A stretch of DNA of 64,000 nucleotides from contig CALSFV010000061.1 in assembly GCA_943737045.1 (NCBI GenBank), positions 62,001-126,000 on the forward strand. The letters run 5' to 3'. Within the stretch, counting starts at the first letter, position 1. Every line of letters starts with the position of its first letter. The position numbers and the translations under genes were made by a program. Shown here piece by piece: positions 48,001 through 58,139 of the stretch. The notes under the pieces are model-generated. The model saw only the letters and a program-made list of their open reading frames with translations. It did no database searches and was not told the DNA's origin. The stretch comes from Parapristionchus giblindavisi (taxonomy: Eukaryota > Nematoda > Chromadorea > Rhabditida > Diplogasteridae).

Positions 48001-51000
48001 TCGATCTTCTCGTTGAGTCTTTCAAAGAATACCAGCAGGCTGCTGATCATCCCAAGCCGATTGGATGGGCACTGAGGACTACGAAGAAGGGAGGGAAATA
48101 CAACCAGAAGGCGAAGGACCTGGTCACTGCACTTTTCAACGAGTACTACAATGATGCCAAGAAGTTGCGTGCGGAGGAGGTCGAGAAAAGAATGAAAGAA
48201 AGAGTGGACATCCTTCCTGCTGAGAGAATGACCCACGAGCAAATCAAGAACCTCATCAGAACTCTCGTCACAGCGAAGAAGAAGCAACTGGATACTGGAC
48301 TGGCAACTGGACTGGCATATCTTGAAAACGATCAAATTTCATGACTTGTGCTATTCGGTCATTTTTGTAGAGCTCGTCGAGAGCTTTCGATTGGTATACC
48401 TTGAGTGCGAATTTGCACGAAAATGAAGAGAGAGGAGATACGAAATGTATTTTTGAATGAAAATAACGCAAAGTCCGGGTTCCCTCTGAGGATCGATATC
48501 GGGTGCCACGACTTATGGCTTAAGAAATATGTGAGTACCTCAATTCGAGGATGAGGAAACAGAATTGCGAATAAAAATCGTACCCTTTGTTGAAAAATTT
48601 TGAGAAAATTTGCATTTTGTACCCAAAAAATCAGTTTTTCGAAGAAAACAGGTAGAAGATGACGTTTTCGCGCGTACATTGTGTTGAGTAACTTCTAGAT
48701 TAGTTCATTTCGAGTCGATTGAAAAAAAAATTTCACGCTGTAGGTCAAAATTTGAGTGAGATATGACTCCACAAAGTTGTAGATCAAAAAATCGATAAAA
48801 ATGCAAATTTGGCGAAAACAAGTGGTTATGCCTTCTCTTTTCCCTCATTATGATTAACTAACCAAGTATCAGCCAAATCGGAGAAAAAATTTTTAAAACG
48901 GTCGCATGGCTTCTTTCATTCTTACAGGAGATCCGTGATATATGATTCCAATCATTGATTTTTTTGATTGATTCCTCATCTAGCAACCATTGCTTGAAAT
49001 TACAAAAAATGATCGATATTCTTTGATTTATTTATTAATCTCTTCAGATTCGATATCACCTCCAATGATGTTCTGGTCTTTGTTCATATCCAGAAAACTG
49101 CTGGTTAGTTGTTGATCTTTGTACTTTGTAGTCTGATCTTTGTAGTTTGTAGTCTGATCAAGTATTGATTTATTTCGTAATCAGGCACATCGTTCGAGAA
49201 GTATCTAGTGCGTCATTTATCGATCGATCGACCGTGTGAATGTACGGAGAAGAGGAAGCGATGCGTGTGTAGAAGACCAGGATCGAATACTAATCAGGTT
49301 CATTCATCTATGATATATTGTTTGTTAAAATGATAGTATCCGAGTTGATGCAGTGTTTCTTTTCCGAAAAGTTTTAAAAGACAAGCGTTCTATAATATTA
49401 TTAAACCAGCCGCGAGCTCCGCCAGGGCGGAGCTCACGGAACTGTTTTATATATATATAGTGTATGACGGTGTTCGAACAAATGATGTTGACACTTTCTG
49501 ATCCAATCAATATTATACTGTCTACCGTAATCTTGCCCTAATCATCCTCCGTAATCATTATAGTCTGTTTAAGACGTGGCTATTCTCTCGCTACTCAACT
49601 GGATGGATATGTGGACTGCATGCTGATCTCACTGAGCTAGCTGTGTCCAGTTGTGTGGATACGGTACTCGATAAGAAAGAAGGTACTGTATTATCGTACA
49701 CTTGACACTTACACTTTCTACGCTTGAATTAGTTGTAACAAAAAAGTTGACCCCGATAGCGATAGTTGTACAAATTATGGAAGACATAAGATGTAACAGT
49801 TTAAAATAAATTTGCAATGATATAGTCATAGTGCTAAAGATCCCGTGGCCAACCGCATAGTTGATCTAAATAACGTGTTTTCGGAATGTAAAGTGTAAAA
49901 TGATATAATCTATATTGAAGGCAATCATATTCGTCGTCGTTACTTCTACACTTCTTTTCTACGTGATCCCATCACTCGATACATCTCGGAGTATCGTCAT
50001 GTGAGCAGGTGAGATATCTTTATCAATATCATTATTCACCAATCTACCACATGTAGTTGTTAAAGAAAAAATTTTCTACTTATTAGATAAAATGTTCAAA
50101 AACGCAAAATCTGAGTACGTTATAGTTAATGGGAATTATGTTAGTTACAGCAAAAATGATAAACATGGAAAAGGGATATCATACCACAAAAACGATGTTA
50201 AATCAATACTTGATTATATTTTAAAAAACAGCTATGCATATTATGGAGGTAAATACTATAAACAAGAAAAAGGTATACCTCAAGGCAACAATAGTTCTCC
50301 ACAAATAGCAGATCTCACTCTTGCAATAATGGAATTTCAATATATACATGATAATGTCAGTCCGACACATAGCCTTGCGTATGATCTCGGAAAAACTTAC
50401 CGATATATTGATGACTTACTACATATTTCAAAAGATACTGATCTTTTCATGGATATGACCAAAAACATGTATCATAACTCAATAACTTTAGAAAGAACCA
50501 ATAACAAAGACAGCGAATGTGAGTTCCTAGATCTTAAAATTGTAATAGAAAAAGAAAGAGTTAGAACAGAGCTATACAATAAAACTGATGACTATAAATT
50601 TGAAGTAATAAGATACCCTCATTACGATTCAAATATACCTCGTTATATGTGCTTAAATACATATAAAAACGAAATACTCAGGATATTTAGAAATACAACA
50701 GAGTTTAATAAGTTTGTAGATAGAACTAAAACATTAATAAAATATTTTGAAAAAATAAAATATCCAAAAGAAAGTATAAATCGTGGTATGATTAAATTAC
50801 TTATAGAAAATCCTATTATTAGTATGAAATACAACATTAACAACGCAGAAATACTCATACGAGTCTTTCATTAGACAGAGAAAACACATGGAAACATACA
50901 ATCAATAAGTGAAAGAAAAGGGTAGATCAAATTGATTTGGAAGACTCGCGCTCTCCATATGCCATACTACACCATTCCTAGACATTGTCATTTCAAAGTC

Positions 51001-54000
51001 AATTCAAGTCTACTTAGTCCATCCAAACTCTCACCTAACAACATCTAAACTACTCATCACTTCAATTAGTAATATTCTTCAAGAAGACCAGGTATAGATA
51101 TACATATATCACTACATCCCTTCTTTATCCCTTTACAAATCTATTCACTTTTACAAAATTTCTCACCTTAATCCCTTTGTACATAACTTTACTCACAAAT
51201 ACCTGTGTGGCTCATTCCACTGATGAGGCCCAAACCACACGGGTCGGTTCGGTGTCTTGAACCCAGGGCCGAAACACCGAGCCGCTCACCTTATACACTT
51301 TACTTTCTTTAATTTGTTCAATAATAATATACAGCCATTATACTCATTTTACTTCTTTAATACAGTGCAATGGCATTTATCTAGCACAGAACCATTGAGG
51401 AGGGAATGGTTGCTACTAAACGGATAATTGATGGTCGTGCTGAGATGGCAAGAACAACCCCGGTTTTGGCACACGACCCACCAGATCTATGCAAAATTCG
51501 CTCAAAAATTAAAATGATTTAGCCAAGATTAACTCAAACATGAATTTTTTGAATCCCACCCACTCGGCTTTAGTTTCCAACTGCAAAGGTTGCCCACATG
51601 TGGTTCCATGCAAGTGGTAATTTTTCCGAAACCTACCCTTATAACCATCTGTTCGTAGCCAAACTAACAAATTATTCAGCTATTAGTTCGAAGAAAATGG
51701 GAATTGAAACATAAAGTACTTTTATTAAATGAATCATGCATTTTGTCATGGATATCATGATGACCATGATTATTTTCATTACAGTGATCTCAGAAAAGGA
51801 TTTTGCTAATCTATAACATAGTTATTCGAACTATGCTCAAGGGGCTCATTTTCGACCCACTATATAAAGCTCATTTTTATTCGAAAGATCACAATTTAAA
51901 CGAGAAATAACGATTTTTCTAGATCAACCCACTATATAAAAAAATCCGGTGAGGGGGCCGAAAATGTATGACCATTACCACCTCCACCAGTCAGATGCAT
52001 GTTTCATGCTATGGCCAAGTCCATGGTACACAGTAGTCGAGTGATCAGCTTCACGCTACTTTTTTTCCTTATTTTGCATGAACTTACTGAAAATGAGCCG
52101 TTTATACATATGTGGGCGTATGAAAACGAATGTATTTTGCGCACAGCTTTGCCTTCCCATCGCGGCCTTGCGCATAGCCTTGCCTCACAAAAATTTGGAA
52201 AATTTCCTGTTGAATTAGCCACAAAAATTTCGCATAGCTGTGCGCACAGTATATAGTGGGTCAATCCTTGCATTATGAGGGGGTGAAAATGTGTTAAATG
52301 AATACGAATTTCATCATGAATGAAGATGATATAATAATAATGTAAATAATAATAATAAAGAGAAAAAAGAATAATTTATTCATTCAGCAATGAAAATGGT
52401 ATTCATTTGAAGTATTTAAATAATAATTTATTTATCTTTAACGATAAACAGAGAGGTGAAAGAGAAAATAAAATGATGGAATGATTCGAAGCAAATGAGA
52501 TCGAACAATGATAACAATAATTTTTTTATTTATTTGTGCATTGCAGAGGCAATAATAATAATAATAATAATATTAATAATAATAATAATAATGCAGAGGC
52601 GCAACCTGGATCGGATCTCGTCATATGTGCAATGGACGCCCACCCACGCCCGAGGAGCTGCCGTTGTGCTTTGATCCCAGGATAGGGTATGTCTATAGAT
52701 GGTTGAAGTGATTATATCAAGCAATCGATCAATAGTTATCCTTAGTACGGTGTATTTCATATTGATGCCTAATCTGTAGGAAGAGGGGTAATTAATCATT
52801 CTTTGCCATTTTTGCAGCGCTCAAAAATTGAGGAAATAGGTAAAAAAAATATAAACATATTTGTACATTTCAATTATCAATATGTTTTAACATAGTATAA
52901 TATATATATATATATATATCATCCAATCATACGTGGGCACCACTGCCGCTAGCGGCAATACACCCCCGATTTTTGGCACCCGACCCCCCGATTTTCCGGA
53001 AAAAAATCACTCAGAATGACGTATAAATGCTCCATTTTTTGCTTCCGACCCCCCGATTTTCATTCCCAGCGGCAATACCCGCCCACGTATGCATCCAATT
53101 CTTTCAGTTGGAGTGGCGTCTCCCTATCCGAGTTCGTCTCGTGCCCATACAATCTGGCATCGAATCGAATGACCCGAATGTTGGCCGATCTCACTCTTAT
53201 CGATTGCTATGATGCTACGAAGATGGATAAGCAGAAGAGGTTGGTGGCAGATTGATATTTTAATTCTTATTATTCTTTATTCCGTCGTATTTTACGTAAC
53301 AGAAGGTGGGTTGACTTGAGGGGATCGGTATTGTATTGCCAAAATCGGTTATCTAACTTAGATTACGTGTAAATGTACGAGTTTGTATAGTTTAAAAAGC
53401 AGCGTAAAATAATGATAAAAATATCTAAATTTTAGCTTCTCCATGTTTGCTATGCATGTAGTCCTGCAATCGGTACGGTTGTTTTATAATGCCTGTAGTT
53501 TCGTGGTTTCTTCACATACTTATAGATGTTCTGTGAATAACGAAGTTAATAAAGATAAATCATACGTGGAGACCACCGCCGCTAGCGGCAATACACCCCC
53601 GAGTTTTGGTACCCGACCCCCCGATTTTCCAAAAAAAAATCACTCAAAATGACGCATAAATGCTCCATTTTTTGCTTCCGATCCCCCGATTTTCATTTCA
53701 AGCGGCAATGCCCGCCGACGTATGAGATAAATATTGAATAATGGAATATTATTTTTCTCTAATAATATTATTCACAGAGATTCGATCATGTTGGAGAGTG
53801 CGAAATCGAATCTCCGCTCCCTCTCGTTCTTCGGTCTCAAAGAACGAATGGACGACTCTCAGTGGATGTTCGAGCGCTTATTCGGATTACGGTAAGTCAT
53901 CGGTCTGACCCGATTGAACTGACGAGATGATCAAACGAAAATAAACCAATCAATTATCCCTTATTGTTCCCGTTCATGTTTTGAAAATCGAAATGAATAT

Positions 54001-56047
54001 TGAATCAAAATCAATAATCAATAGTAATAATCAATATTGTATTGATTGATCGGTATTGATTTATATTGATTTATTTTATCACATGCCCACGCATGAACGA
54101 GACAGTCGAAATAAGAGATGAAATAATGACTGACAACATAATAAGCACTCTGAAGACACAGGCTGAAAAATTTAAATTATAGGTTCACCAAGCGTCTGTC
54201 TGACTGGAACAAGAGCAAGTCGAACGATACGGTGGTCACTCCGGATGTGATGGCGAAGATTAGAGAGGTACGGTAGTATTATTTTATTTTGTTTAAAAAA
54301 AACTGAATGAAAAATACTCTTTGAATGGTATTGATTTAGTTAGGATATTGTGTGCTTGCGTATCACCGTGTTTTAATTGTATTGTGTGCGTAGTATGCAC
54401 AGCGTTCATTGAAAACTTGGCAAACGGACAACAATACGGTATGATGCACCAAGCTGCACTTTGACCGTCTGCACTGTCTCACTTTTGCGTACTCTTTCCC
54501 TTTGTTTCTAGAATTTTTCCTCTCTCACACCGTGACTGGCTATATTAATATAATAATAATGATTTTATGCGTTTTACAATTAAGCACTGTACATAATAGA
54601 TAAATAAATTACATAGATTGATGATTGATGATTTTTAATCATACATTGCCGTACCCTCGCAGTGCGAGGATTGACCCACTATATAAGGCCCATTTTAGGC
54701 CACTTGATAAAAAATTAAGCTAAAAATGACGATTTTTAAGCGAAAATAACGAATTTTGTGAATCAACCCACCCTATTTCGAGAATTGACCCACTATATAA
54801 AAATAGACGGCGAGGGTACCGAAAATGTATGATTTTTAATAATCTGATTTTATAGGCAAATTCGCTGGACATTGAGCTGTACGACTATGCACTGAATCTA
54901 TTCGATGAGAGAATAACAAGAATGAGAAGAGAAGGACTGCCTGTTACGAGATCTCAGGTATCGGTTAGACTAGAATCTTTTCATGCTTGCTTCTAAAAAA
55001 GCCCTTGATTTGATGTTCCAATTTTTGCTTATTAGCGCACAGAAATTTCTTATTTCAATAAACCACGACTAGTCTCGTAACTAACGACCATAGTCCGAAT
55101 AGCTACGTTACATATTCTCAAAATGCTGTCAGGTTTTTCGATTTTTCCGGAATTTTCGGCTCTAAATGCGGTCAAGCTTTGTGGTTTGCAATGTGCTTTT
55201 CGACCTATGGGAATGGTTACACTAGAATCTTCTCATGCTTCTAATTTAAAGGTGCACCCCGAGCTATTTTGAAACTCTCCGCTCTGGCAATGCTCTCTCG
55301 CTTTCTTTGCCTGCGAGAGAGTATTGGACAGAGCGGAGAATAAAATTGGTTCGAGGTGTGCCTTTAGCTTTCATTTGAAACTCGGGTGATCAATGAAAGA
55401 CCCATCAAGCTGTTGTCGGGAATCGACTTTGTGAGACAAGAAAACCCCCTGAATTGATGTTCCGATTTTTGCTTGTTAGCACACAGAAATGTCTTATTTC
55501 AATAGTTTGCTTCTATCGTCACATGGGCATAACTAAAGAACATCATTGATGCGATATGATTTTCATTAATTCTTTTTTTTTAATTTAAAAAAAAAATTAA
55601 ACCCACACCTGTCGCTATGCTACCTGCCACATGTCATTCCATTCCCTGTAACCATATGTCGAAAAGTATGTTACAAAGTACCAAGCCTGACCGGATTTTG
55701 AGCCATAATTCCACAAAAAATCGAAAAACCTGACCGGATTTTGAGACAAAATTTCACAAAATTCGAAAAATCTGACCAGATTTTGAGCCAAATTTGCAAA
55801 AAATCGAAAAACCTGACCGGATTTGAAAACCGATAACCTAGCTATTCGACCTACGCCTGTAACAGGAATCCTGTTATTAAATGAATAATATTAATAGATG
55901 TGCAAGTATAGGTTTGCATGCACTGTAAGTGTAATTTAAAAGAAATATATTGGTTAGCTAAGAATGTGCCCTATAGTGTTTCGACCGCTACGAATAATAT
56001 ATTATGTAGTGAATATTAATAATAATAATAATAATAATATGGATAAC

Positions 56048-56095
<48 letters not shown>

Positions 56096-56262
56096 TTCAG
56101 CCCACATTTCCGCCCGCATCACACTTTGTCGACGATACTCGAGAGTCGAATAAAGTGGTTCGATCCCATCCTCCCGATTCCAATCGCCATGCTAAAGGGA
56201 GTGAGGAAGAGGAAGAGGAGGAGGAAGATGATCCCTATGAGGATTCCGAGAAATACATATAG
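45044..56262 (+). CDS. hst-6: Heparan sulfate 6-O-sulfotransferase, 12 exons
   Basis: Transfers sulfate from PAPS to the 6-O position of glucosamine in heparan sulfate, in the Golgi lumen. Exons: 45044-45075, 45791-45919, 49048-49103, 49185-49297, 49574-49682, 49921-50008, 52597-52686, 53108-53239, 53778-53891, 54183-54267, 54856-54957, 56101-56262. All junction phases agree and give 403 residues, close to the ~400 of the family. Visible blocks: 5'-phosphosulfate loop FVHIQKTAGTSF (65-76), paired cysteines CECTEKRKRCVC, WLFSRYSTGW, GLHADLTEL with the likely catalytic His126, 3'-phosphate motif RDPITRYISE (161-170), RGATW, PTPEELP, CPYNLASNR, MLADLTLIDCY, and FFGL. The C terminus is acidic (eight Glu near 380). 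The start is uncertain: MIVLFIHI is a weak anchor and a better one lies in another frame at 44872. The introns are full of mobile elements. Identification of the body is secure. Confidence 0.9.
45110..45205. mobile_element. Fold-back element (AGCTAATTT family), copy 3
   Basis: CCCGAGCTAATTTGAAACTC on the left, mirrored by ATTAACTCGGG on the right, with GCTCTCTCG / CGAGAGAGC inner arms. It lies in the first hst-6 intron, about 35 bp after the donor. Confidence 0.65.
45400..45610 (-). mobile_element. Retroposon-like insert with AAAT tail (minus strand)
   Basis: On the minus strand a 67-codon frame (starting MAHRGTKPVPIYVNLPACQW) runs into GATAAAATAAATAAATAAA, the tail seen at several other sites in the window. 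There are no splice signals or recognisable domains. It is more likely a retroposed fragment in the hst-6 intron than a nested gene. Confidence 0.3.
46014..46216. mobile_element. hAT-type MITE family B with internal 42-bp repeats
   Basis: Ends CATAGGTCGAA / TTCGACCTATG, with the perfect 8-bp duplication GATGAGGG on both sides (46006-46013, 46217-46224). The body is about four tandem ~42-bp units starting CCTGACCGGATTTTGA. The second copy is at 55653. Confidence 0.9.
46372..46564. mobile_element. hAT-type MITE family C
   Basis: Ends CATAGATGGGC / GCCCACTTATG, with flanks GTATATAT and GTATATCA (six of eight match). The interior is rich in GGCTGTGCGCA words. An inverted relative lies at about 52111-52259. 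The right flank overlaps the first bases of the long-TIR element, so it sits exactly on that element's edge. Confidence 0.65.
46566..48943 (+). mobile_element. 2.38-kb DNA element with ~640-bp terminal inverted repeats
   Basis: Left repeat 46566-47206 and right repeat 48312-48943 are reverse complements. They differ at scattered sites, mainly in the outermost 40 bp. The ends read TATATCACGGATCTCC / GGAGATCCGTGATATA, compatible with a TA target, though no longer duplication is clear. Between the repeats lies one intact, intronless, GC-richer ORF (47262-48344) that ends inside the right repeat. It sits in the large hst-6 intron between exons 45791-45919 and 49048-49103, on the same strand. An intact ORF and long matching repeats argue for a young element. 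The superfamily is not recognised. Confidence 0.85.
47262..48344 (+). CDS. C2H2-finger protein with transposase-like C-terminal region
   Basis: 360 residues, single exon, codon usage much more GC-rich than the surroundings. Residues about 17-50 (SWSFSEAQSGKSSAD, then a K-x-K and R-rich helix) resemble the last catalytic region of RNase-H-fold transposases with a GK-x-x-x-D...K pattern. A C2H2 finger follows at about 194-216 (C-x2-C-x12-H-x5-H, FACSQCSSSF ... HIDKGQH). A GWALRTTKKGGKYNQKAKDL block and a QIKNLIRTL helix come near the C terminus. From memory, this order (finger, Y-rich helix, GWAL block, QI helix) occurs at the C terminus of large multi-copy proteins in invertebrates. If so, this is only the C-terminal part of such a protein. 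The last ten residues (LAYLENDQIS) and the stop lie in the terminal repeat. Function unproven. Confidence 0.6.
   Translation: MATIPSISAQFKINIASWSFSEAQSGKSSADRYCSYCKTKMRIFMGKEKNIDTHEQMFVALTTGKLLRGVLVHLGTVKHEELPKSTIKGISKLGHFEFKDDNIFAWRFRGIGEGTRVTGQIGITSSITFHSHGGKMSSDGLKDEDMQKIANGEEPHFWFFPTKQSTVEPDNVDDESVTGHVPVVRLTPSSPLFACSQCSSSFIRHSNLLQHIDKGQHTIRPEKVSQYDFALGLYKRMLEEVQQGVGIDLLVESFKEYQQAADHPKPIGWALRTTKKGGKYNQKAKDLVTALFNEYYNDAKKLRAEEVEKRMKERVDILPAERMTHEQIKNLIRTLVTAKKKQLDTGLATGLAYLENDQIS
50011..50874 (+). pseudogene. 5'-truncated reverse transcriptase, Penelope/TERT-like
   Basis: An open frame with no stop from 50005 to 50874; the first ATG is 50092 (260 codons from there). It contains SLFTNLPHVVV (end of RT motif A, but the catalytic Asp before it is missing), GIPQGNNSSPQIADLTLAIM (motif B), YRYIDDLLH (motif C, the two catalytic Asp present) and EFLDLKI (downstream block). 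SLFTN-P and FLDLKI are typical of Penelope-like elements, and GIPQG is also seen in telomerase. No GIY-YIG nuclease follows. The copy starts only a few bases after the hst-6 donor at 50008, within intron sequence, and is AT-rich. It is truncated at its 5' end, as retroelements usually are. Confidence 0.6.
51201..51284 (+). ncRNA. Hammerhead-like core / strong hairpin
   Basis: CTGATGA (51220-51226) is followed directly by GGCCC, which pairs with GGGCC (51266-51270), followed directly by GAAAC (51271-51275): exactly the core and stem II of a hammerhead ribozyme. A short stem I (TGG/CCA) can form just upstream, but the cleavage-site base would be G and stem III only 3 bp, so an active ribozyme is doubtful. 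A competing 11-bp hairpin (CGGTTCGGTGT / ACACCGAGCCG) uses the same bases. It lies about 330 bp downstream of the Penelope-like fragment, where such ribozymes are known in that class. Confidence 0.25.
51840..52290. repeat. Mosaic of MITE fragments
   Basis: 51875-51970 matches part of the family D element at 54640 (GACCCACTATATAA twice, ending AAAATGTATG). 52111-52259 is an inverted relative of family C (CATATGTGGGC start, GGCCTTGCGCATAGCCTTGC inside). 52252-52295 carries another TATAGTGGGTCAA piece. The rest of the intron from 51285 to 51840 shows nothing recognisable. Confidence 0.6.
52547..52593. repeat. (AAT)n directly before a splice acceptor
   Basis: AAT/TAA repeats run into ATGCAG at the acceptor of the hst-6 exon starting 52597, replacing the usual pyrimidine tract. 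A similar AAT tract (56013-56094) precedes the last exon at 56101. Confidence 0.9.
52928..53091. mobile_element. hAT-type MITE family A, copy 2
   Basis: 164 bp, ends CATACGTGGGC / GCCCACGTATG, with the perfect duplication CATCCAAT at 52920-52927 and 53092-53099. Its right edge is only 16 bp from the first base of the hst-6 exon at 53108, so the acceptor and branch region of that intron now adjoin the element. Confidence 0.92.
53561..53724. mobile_element. hAT-type MITE family A, copy 3
   Basis: 164 bp with the perfect duplication AGATAAAT at 53553-53560 and 53725-53732, in the next hst-6 intron and same orientation as copy 2. The ends are slightly diverged (CATACGTGGAG / CGACGTATG). Confidence 0.92.
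54640..54831. mobile_element. hAT-type MITE family D
   Basis: 192 bp, ends CATACATTGCCGTACCCTCGC-type on the left and GGGTACCGAAAATGTATG on the right, flanked by ATTTTTAAT on both sides (8 or 9 bp duplicated). Internal GACCCACTATATAA blocks occur twice. It ends 24 bp before the hst-6 exon at 54856. Confidence 0.88.
55092..55216. mobile_element. hAT-type MITE family B, old inverted copy
   Basis: CATAGTCCGAATAGCTACGTTA at one end and TTTTCGACCTATG at the other, with one CAGGTTTTTCGATTTT unit inside. This is a diverged, inverted relative of 46014-46216 without a clear duplication. Confidence 0.55.
55250..55363. mobile_element. Fold-back element (AGCTAATTT family), copy 4
   Basis: The best-preserved copy. 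AGGTGCACCCCGAGCTATTT is mirrored by TTGGTTCGAGGTGTGCCT, with inner arms CGCTCTGGCAATGCTCTCTC / GAGAGAGTATTGGACAGAGC. TTAA precedes it and TTAG follows. Confidence 0.75.
55653..55855. mobile_element. hAT-type MITE family B, copy 2
   Basis: Ends CATATGTCGAA / TTCGACCTACG, perfect 8-bp duplication CCTGTAAC on both sides (55645-55652, 55856-55863), four internal ~42-bp units. It lies in the last hst-6 intron. Confidence 0.9.
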
Positions 56263-57256
56263 TACATACATTTTGTAGCCTTACTAATATCGATTTTACC
56301 GTAGACTGCATGTTCCGTTTAATCTTTCCCATTATTATTTCGCTTAATCCTTTCGTTGTTGCCTTATCCCGTCTGTCCCATCTACTTGATCTACCGTATG
56401 CTAACAGTTTACGAGTACCATAACCCCATACTTTACTCTTTTCACTAACCATATTCACACCACCTACAGTATGCCAAATCTAAATGCCAACTGAATTCAT
56501 GCCTTTACAAAGCCTATTAAACTCGGTCTTTGATCTTTGATCTTTGTTTCCTTTTCTCACTTAATTCCATTTGCATATATGTACGTAATAATAGGAACGT
56601 TCTTGCCTTATTCGTTATACAATAACATTCATCGAATACTTTTATGCTTTTATTGTCAAAAGTTGCGAAAAGAAAAGGAAAATCGAAGAGGACTCTCCTC
56701 TTTTTGCACACTCTCGCCTCCTTTTCTTTTCGTGACTTTTGAACGTATAATTTCATTCATCGAACACTTTTCTTCTTTTACGAGCATTATTCTCATCCCC
56801 GTTGTTGTACACCCAAGTTTTACATTTGAAATCTTTCATCTTTGATTTGTTTAATTGTTATTGTATTTGTAAAAAAAAAGTATTTCCCGTTATACAAGGT
56901 CCTGCGGGAGTCCACTGATTGTATTTGTAAAGTTTCGTATCCATCCTTCGCTTTATACTCCAACCAACTGCATTATCGATTATATGTATCTAGTCTTTGT
57001 CGTATACAACCAGAATCTCTTGTCATGCACCCTACACATAACTGTTCTACTGAATACTTACATAGATCTGAATTGTTCTTGTTCTACTACTGTCTACCAT
57101 ACGAGTCATCTTCCCCACCATTGAACAAAACGAATCTGATTATATCTGATAATATTCGATGGAATAAAAGTCATTTACTACTCTGAACATGTTCGTGGTT
57201 ATCCGTCTGATTGTATAATGTATATCTCTGTTAGTGGTCGACAGTTTCATATCTGT
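56263..57256. other. Intergenic, no gene seen
   Basis: Between the hst-6 stop and the next element I see AT-rich sequence, a TTTGATCTTTGATCTTTG motif at about 56526 and a duplicated-looking TTTTGTGACTTTTGAACG region. No canonical AATAAA lies close to the hst-6 stop. Confidence 0.6.
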
Positions 57257-57260
57257 TTAA

Positions 57261-57370
57261 AGCGACACATTTTGTCAACGGTCTCTTCAACGCTCTACGC
57301 TCTCTCGTGGTTAGAGGGCAGAGAAATAGTGTGCGCAATGAAAAGACCATTGTGGGAGGTCACTCTCCCT
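57261..57370. mobile_element. TTAA fold-back MITE, copy b
   Basis: 110 bp, flanked by TTAA at 57257-57260 and 57371-57374. It is the most diverged copy (arms AGCGACACATTTTGTCAACG / CATTGTGGGAGGTCACTCTC). Confidence 0.75.
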
Positions 57371-57715
57371 TTAAGGGTTGGGAAATATTTGCAAGGTTTG
57401 CGTGGGAGAAAAAGACTGACGCCACAGCTATCGGTGACTGGACGGGTGTAGCCTATGAACTGATTTTCTTTTTTTTTGAACTTCCGAAACACTTAGTGTA
57501 GAGATTAGTAATATTTCGTCTGATAGCCCATTTGCAACAAGATTTGACCGGGTTGCCTTCCTTTCCTGCATTTTTCCGATATGCCTATTTAGTAAAAAAA
57601 AATGTAAAAGTACAACAGGCCAGTGATAGTGATAGTGATGACTTGCGTCTACCATATCATAGTTGTTTTTCAAAAATTTATTTTATTTATTTATTATGTA
57701 TTGTAAAGTATTAAG

Positions 57716-58086
57716 ATGGCCCATCGTCTTCCATTCCTATTATGTCGATCAGCACGGCTATCTACACATGTTCCAAACCTGTTCATTCATCGATTATCAT
57801 CCACAACTCCTTCTCCCACTGCCGCACTGACCACCAAGTTATTGCCATTTGGATCGTTCACTAAGGTATTACGGTAGCCTTCGTATCGATTATCGATTAG
57901 TGATTTTATATTATTAGATCTATTAAAATAGAACTAGAACATAATAGACATGCAAATGGAATTGGATATTAGTGAAAAAAGGAGTTGTTAGTAGCTGCGA
58001 AATTCACTGCATCGGCCTTTTGGTTATATATAAATGTTGTCACATCTTTATTGGATGTATGATAAATAAATAAATAAATAAAATAA

Positions 58087-58139
<53 letters not shown>

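Noticed and set aside
47505..48335. 276-codon minus-strand frame opposite the zinc-finger ORF
   Set aside because: Antisense shadow of a GC-rich coding sequence; no domains.
56013..56278. Asn-rich frame before the last hst-6 exon
   Set aside because: The Asn run is the AAT microsatellite in the intron. The true exon starts after TTTCAG at 56101, in another frame.
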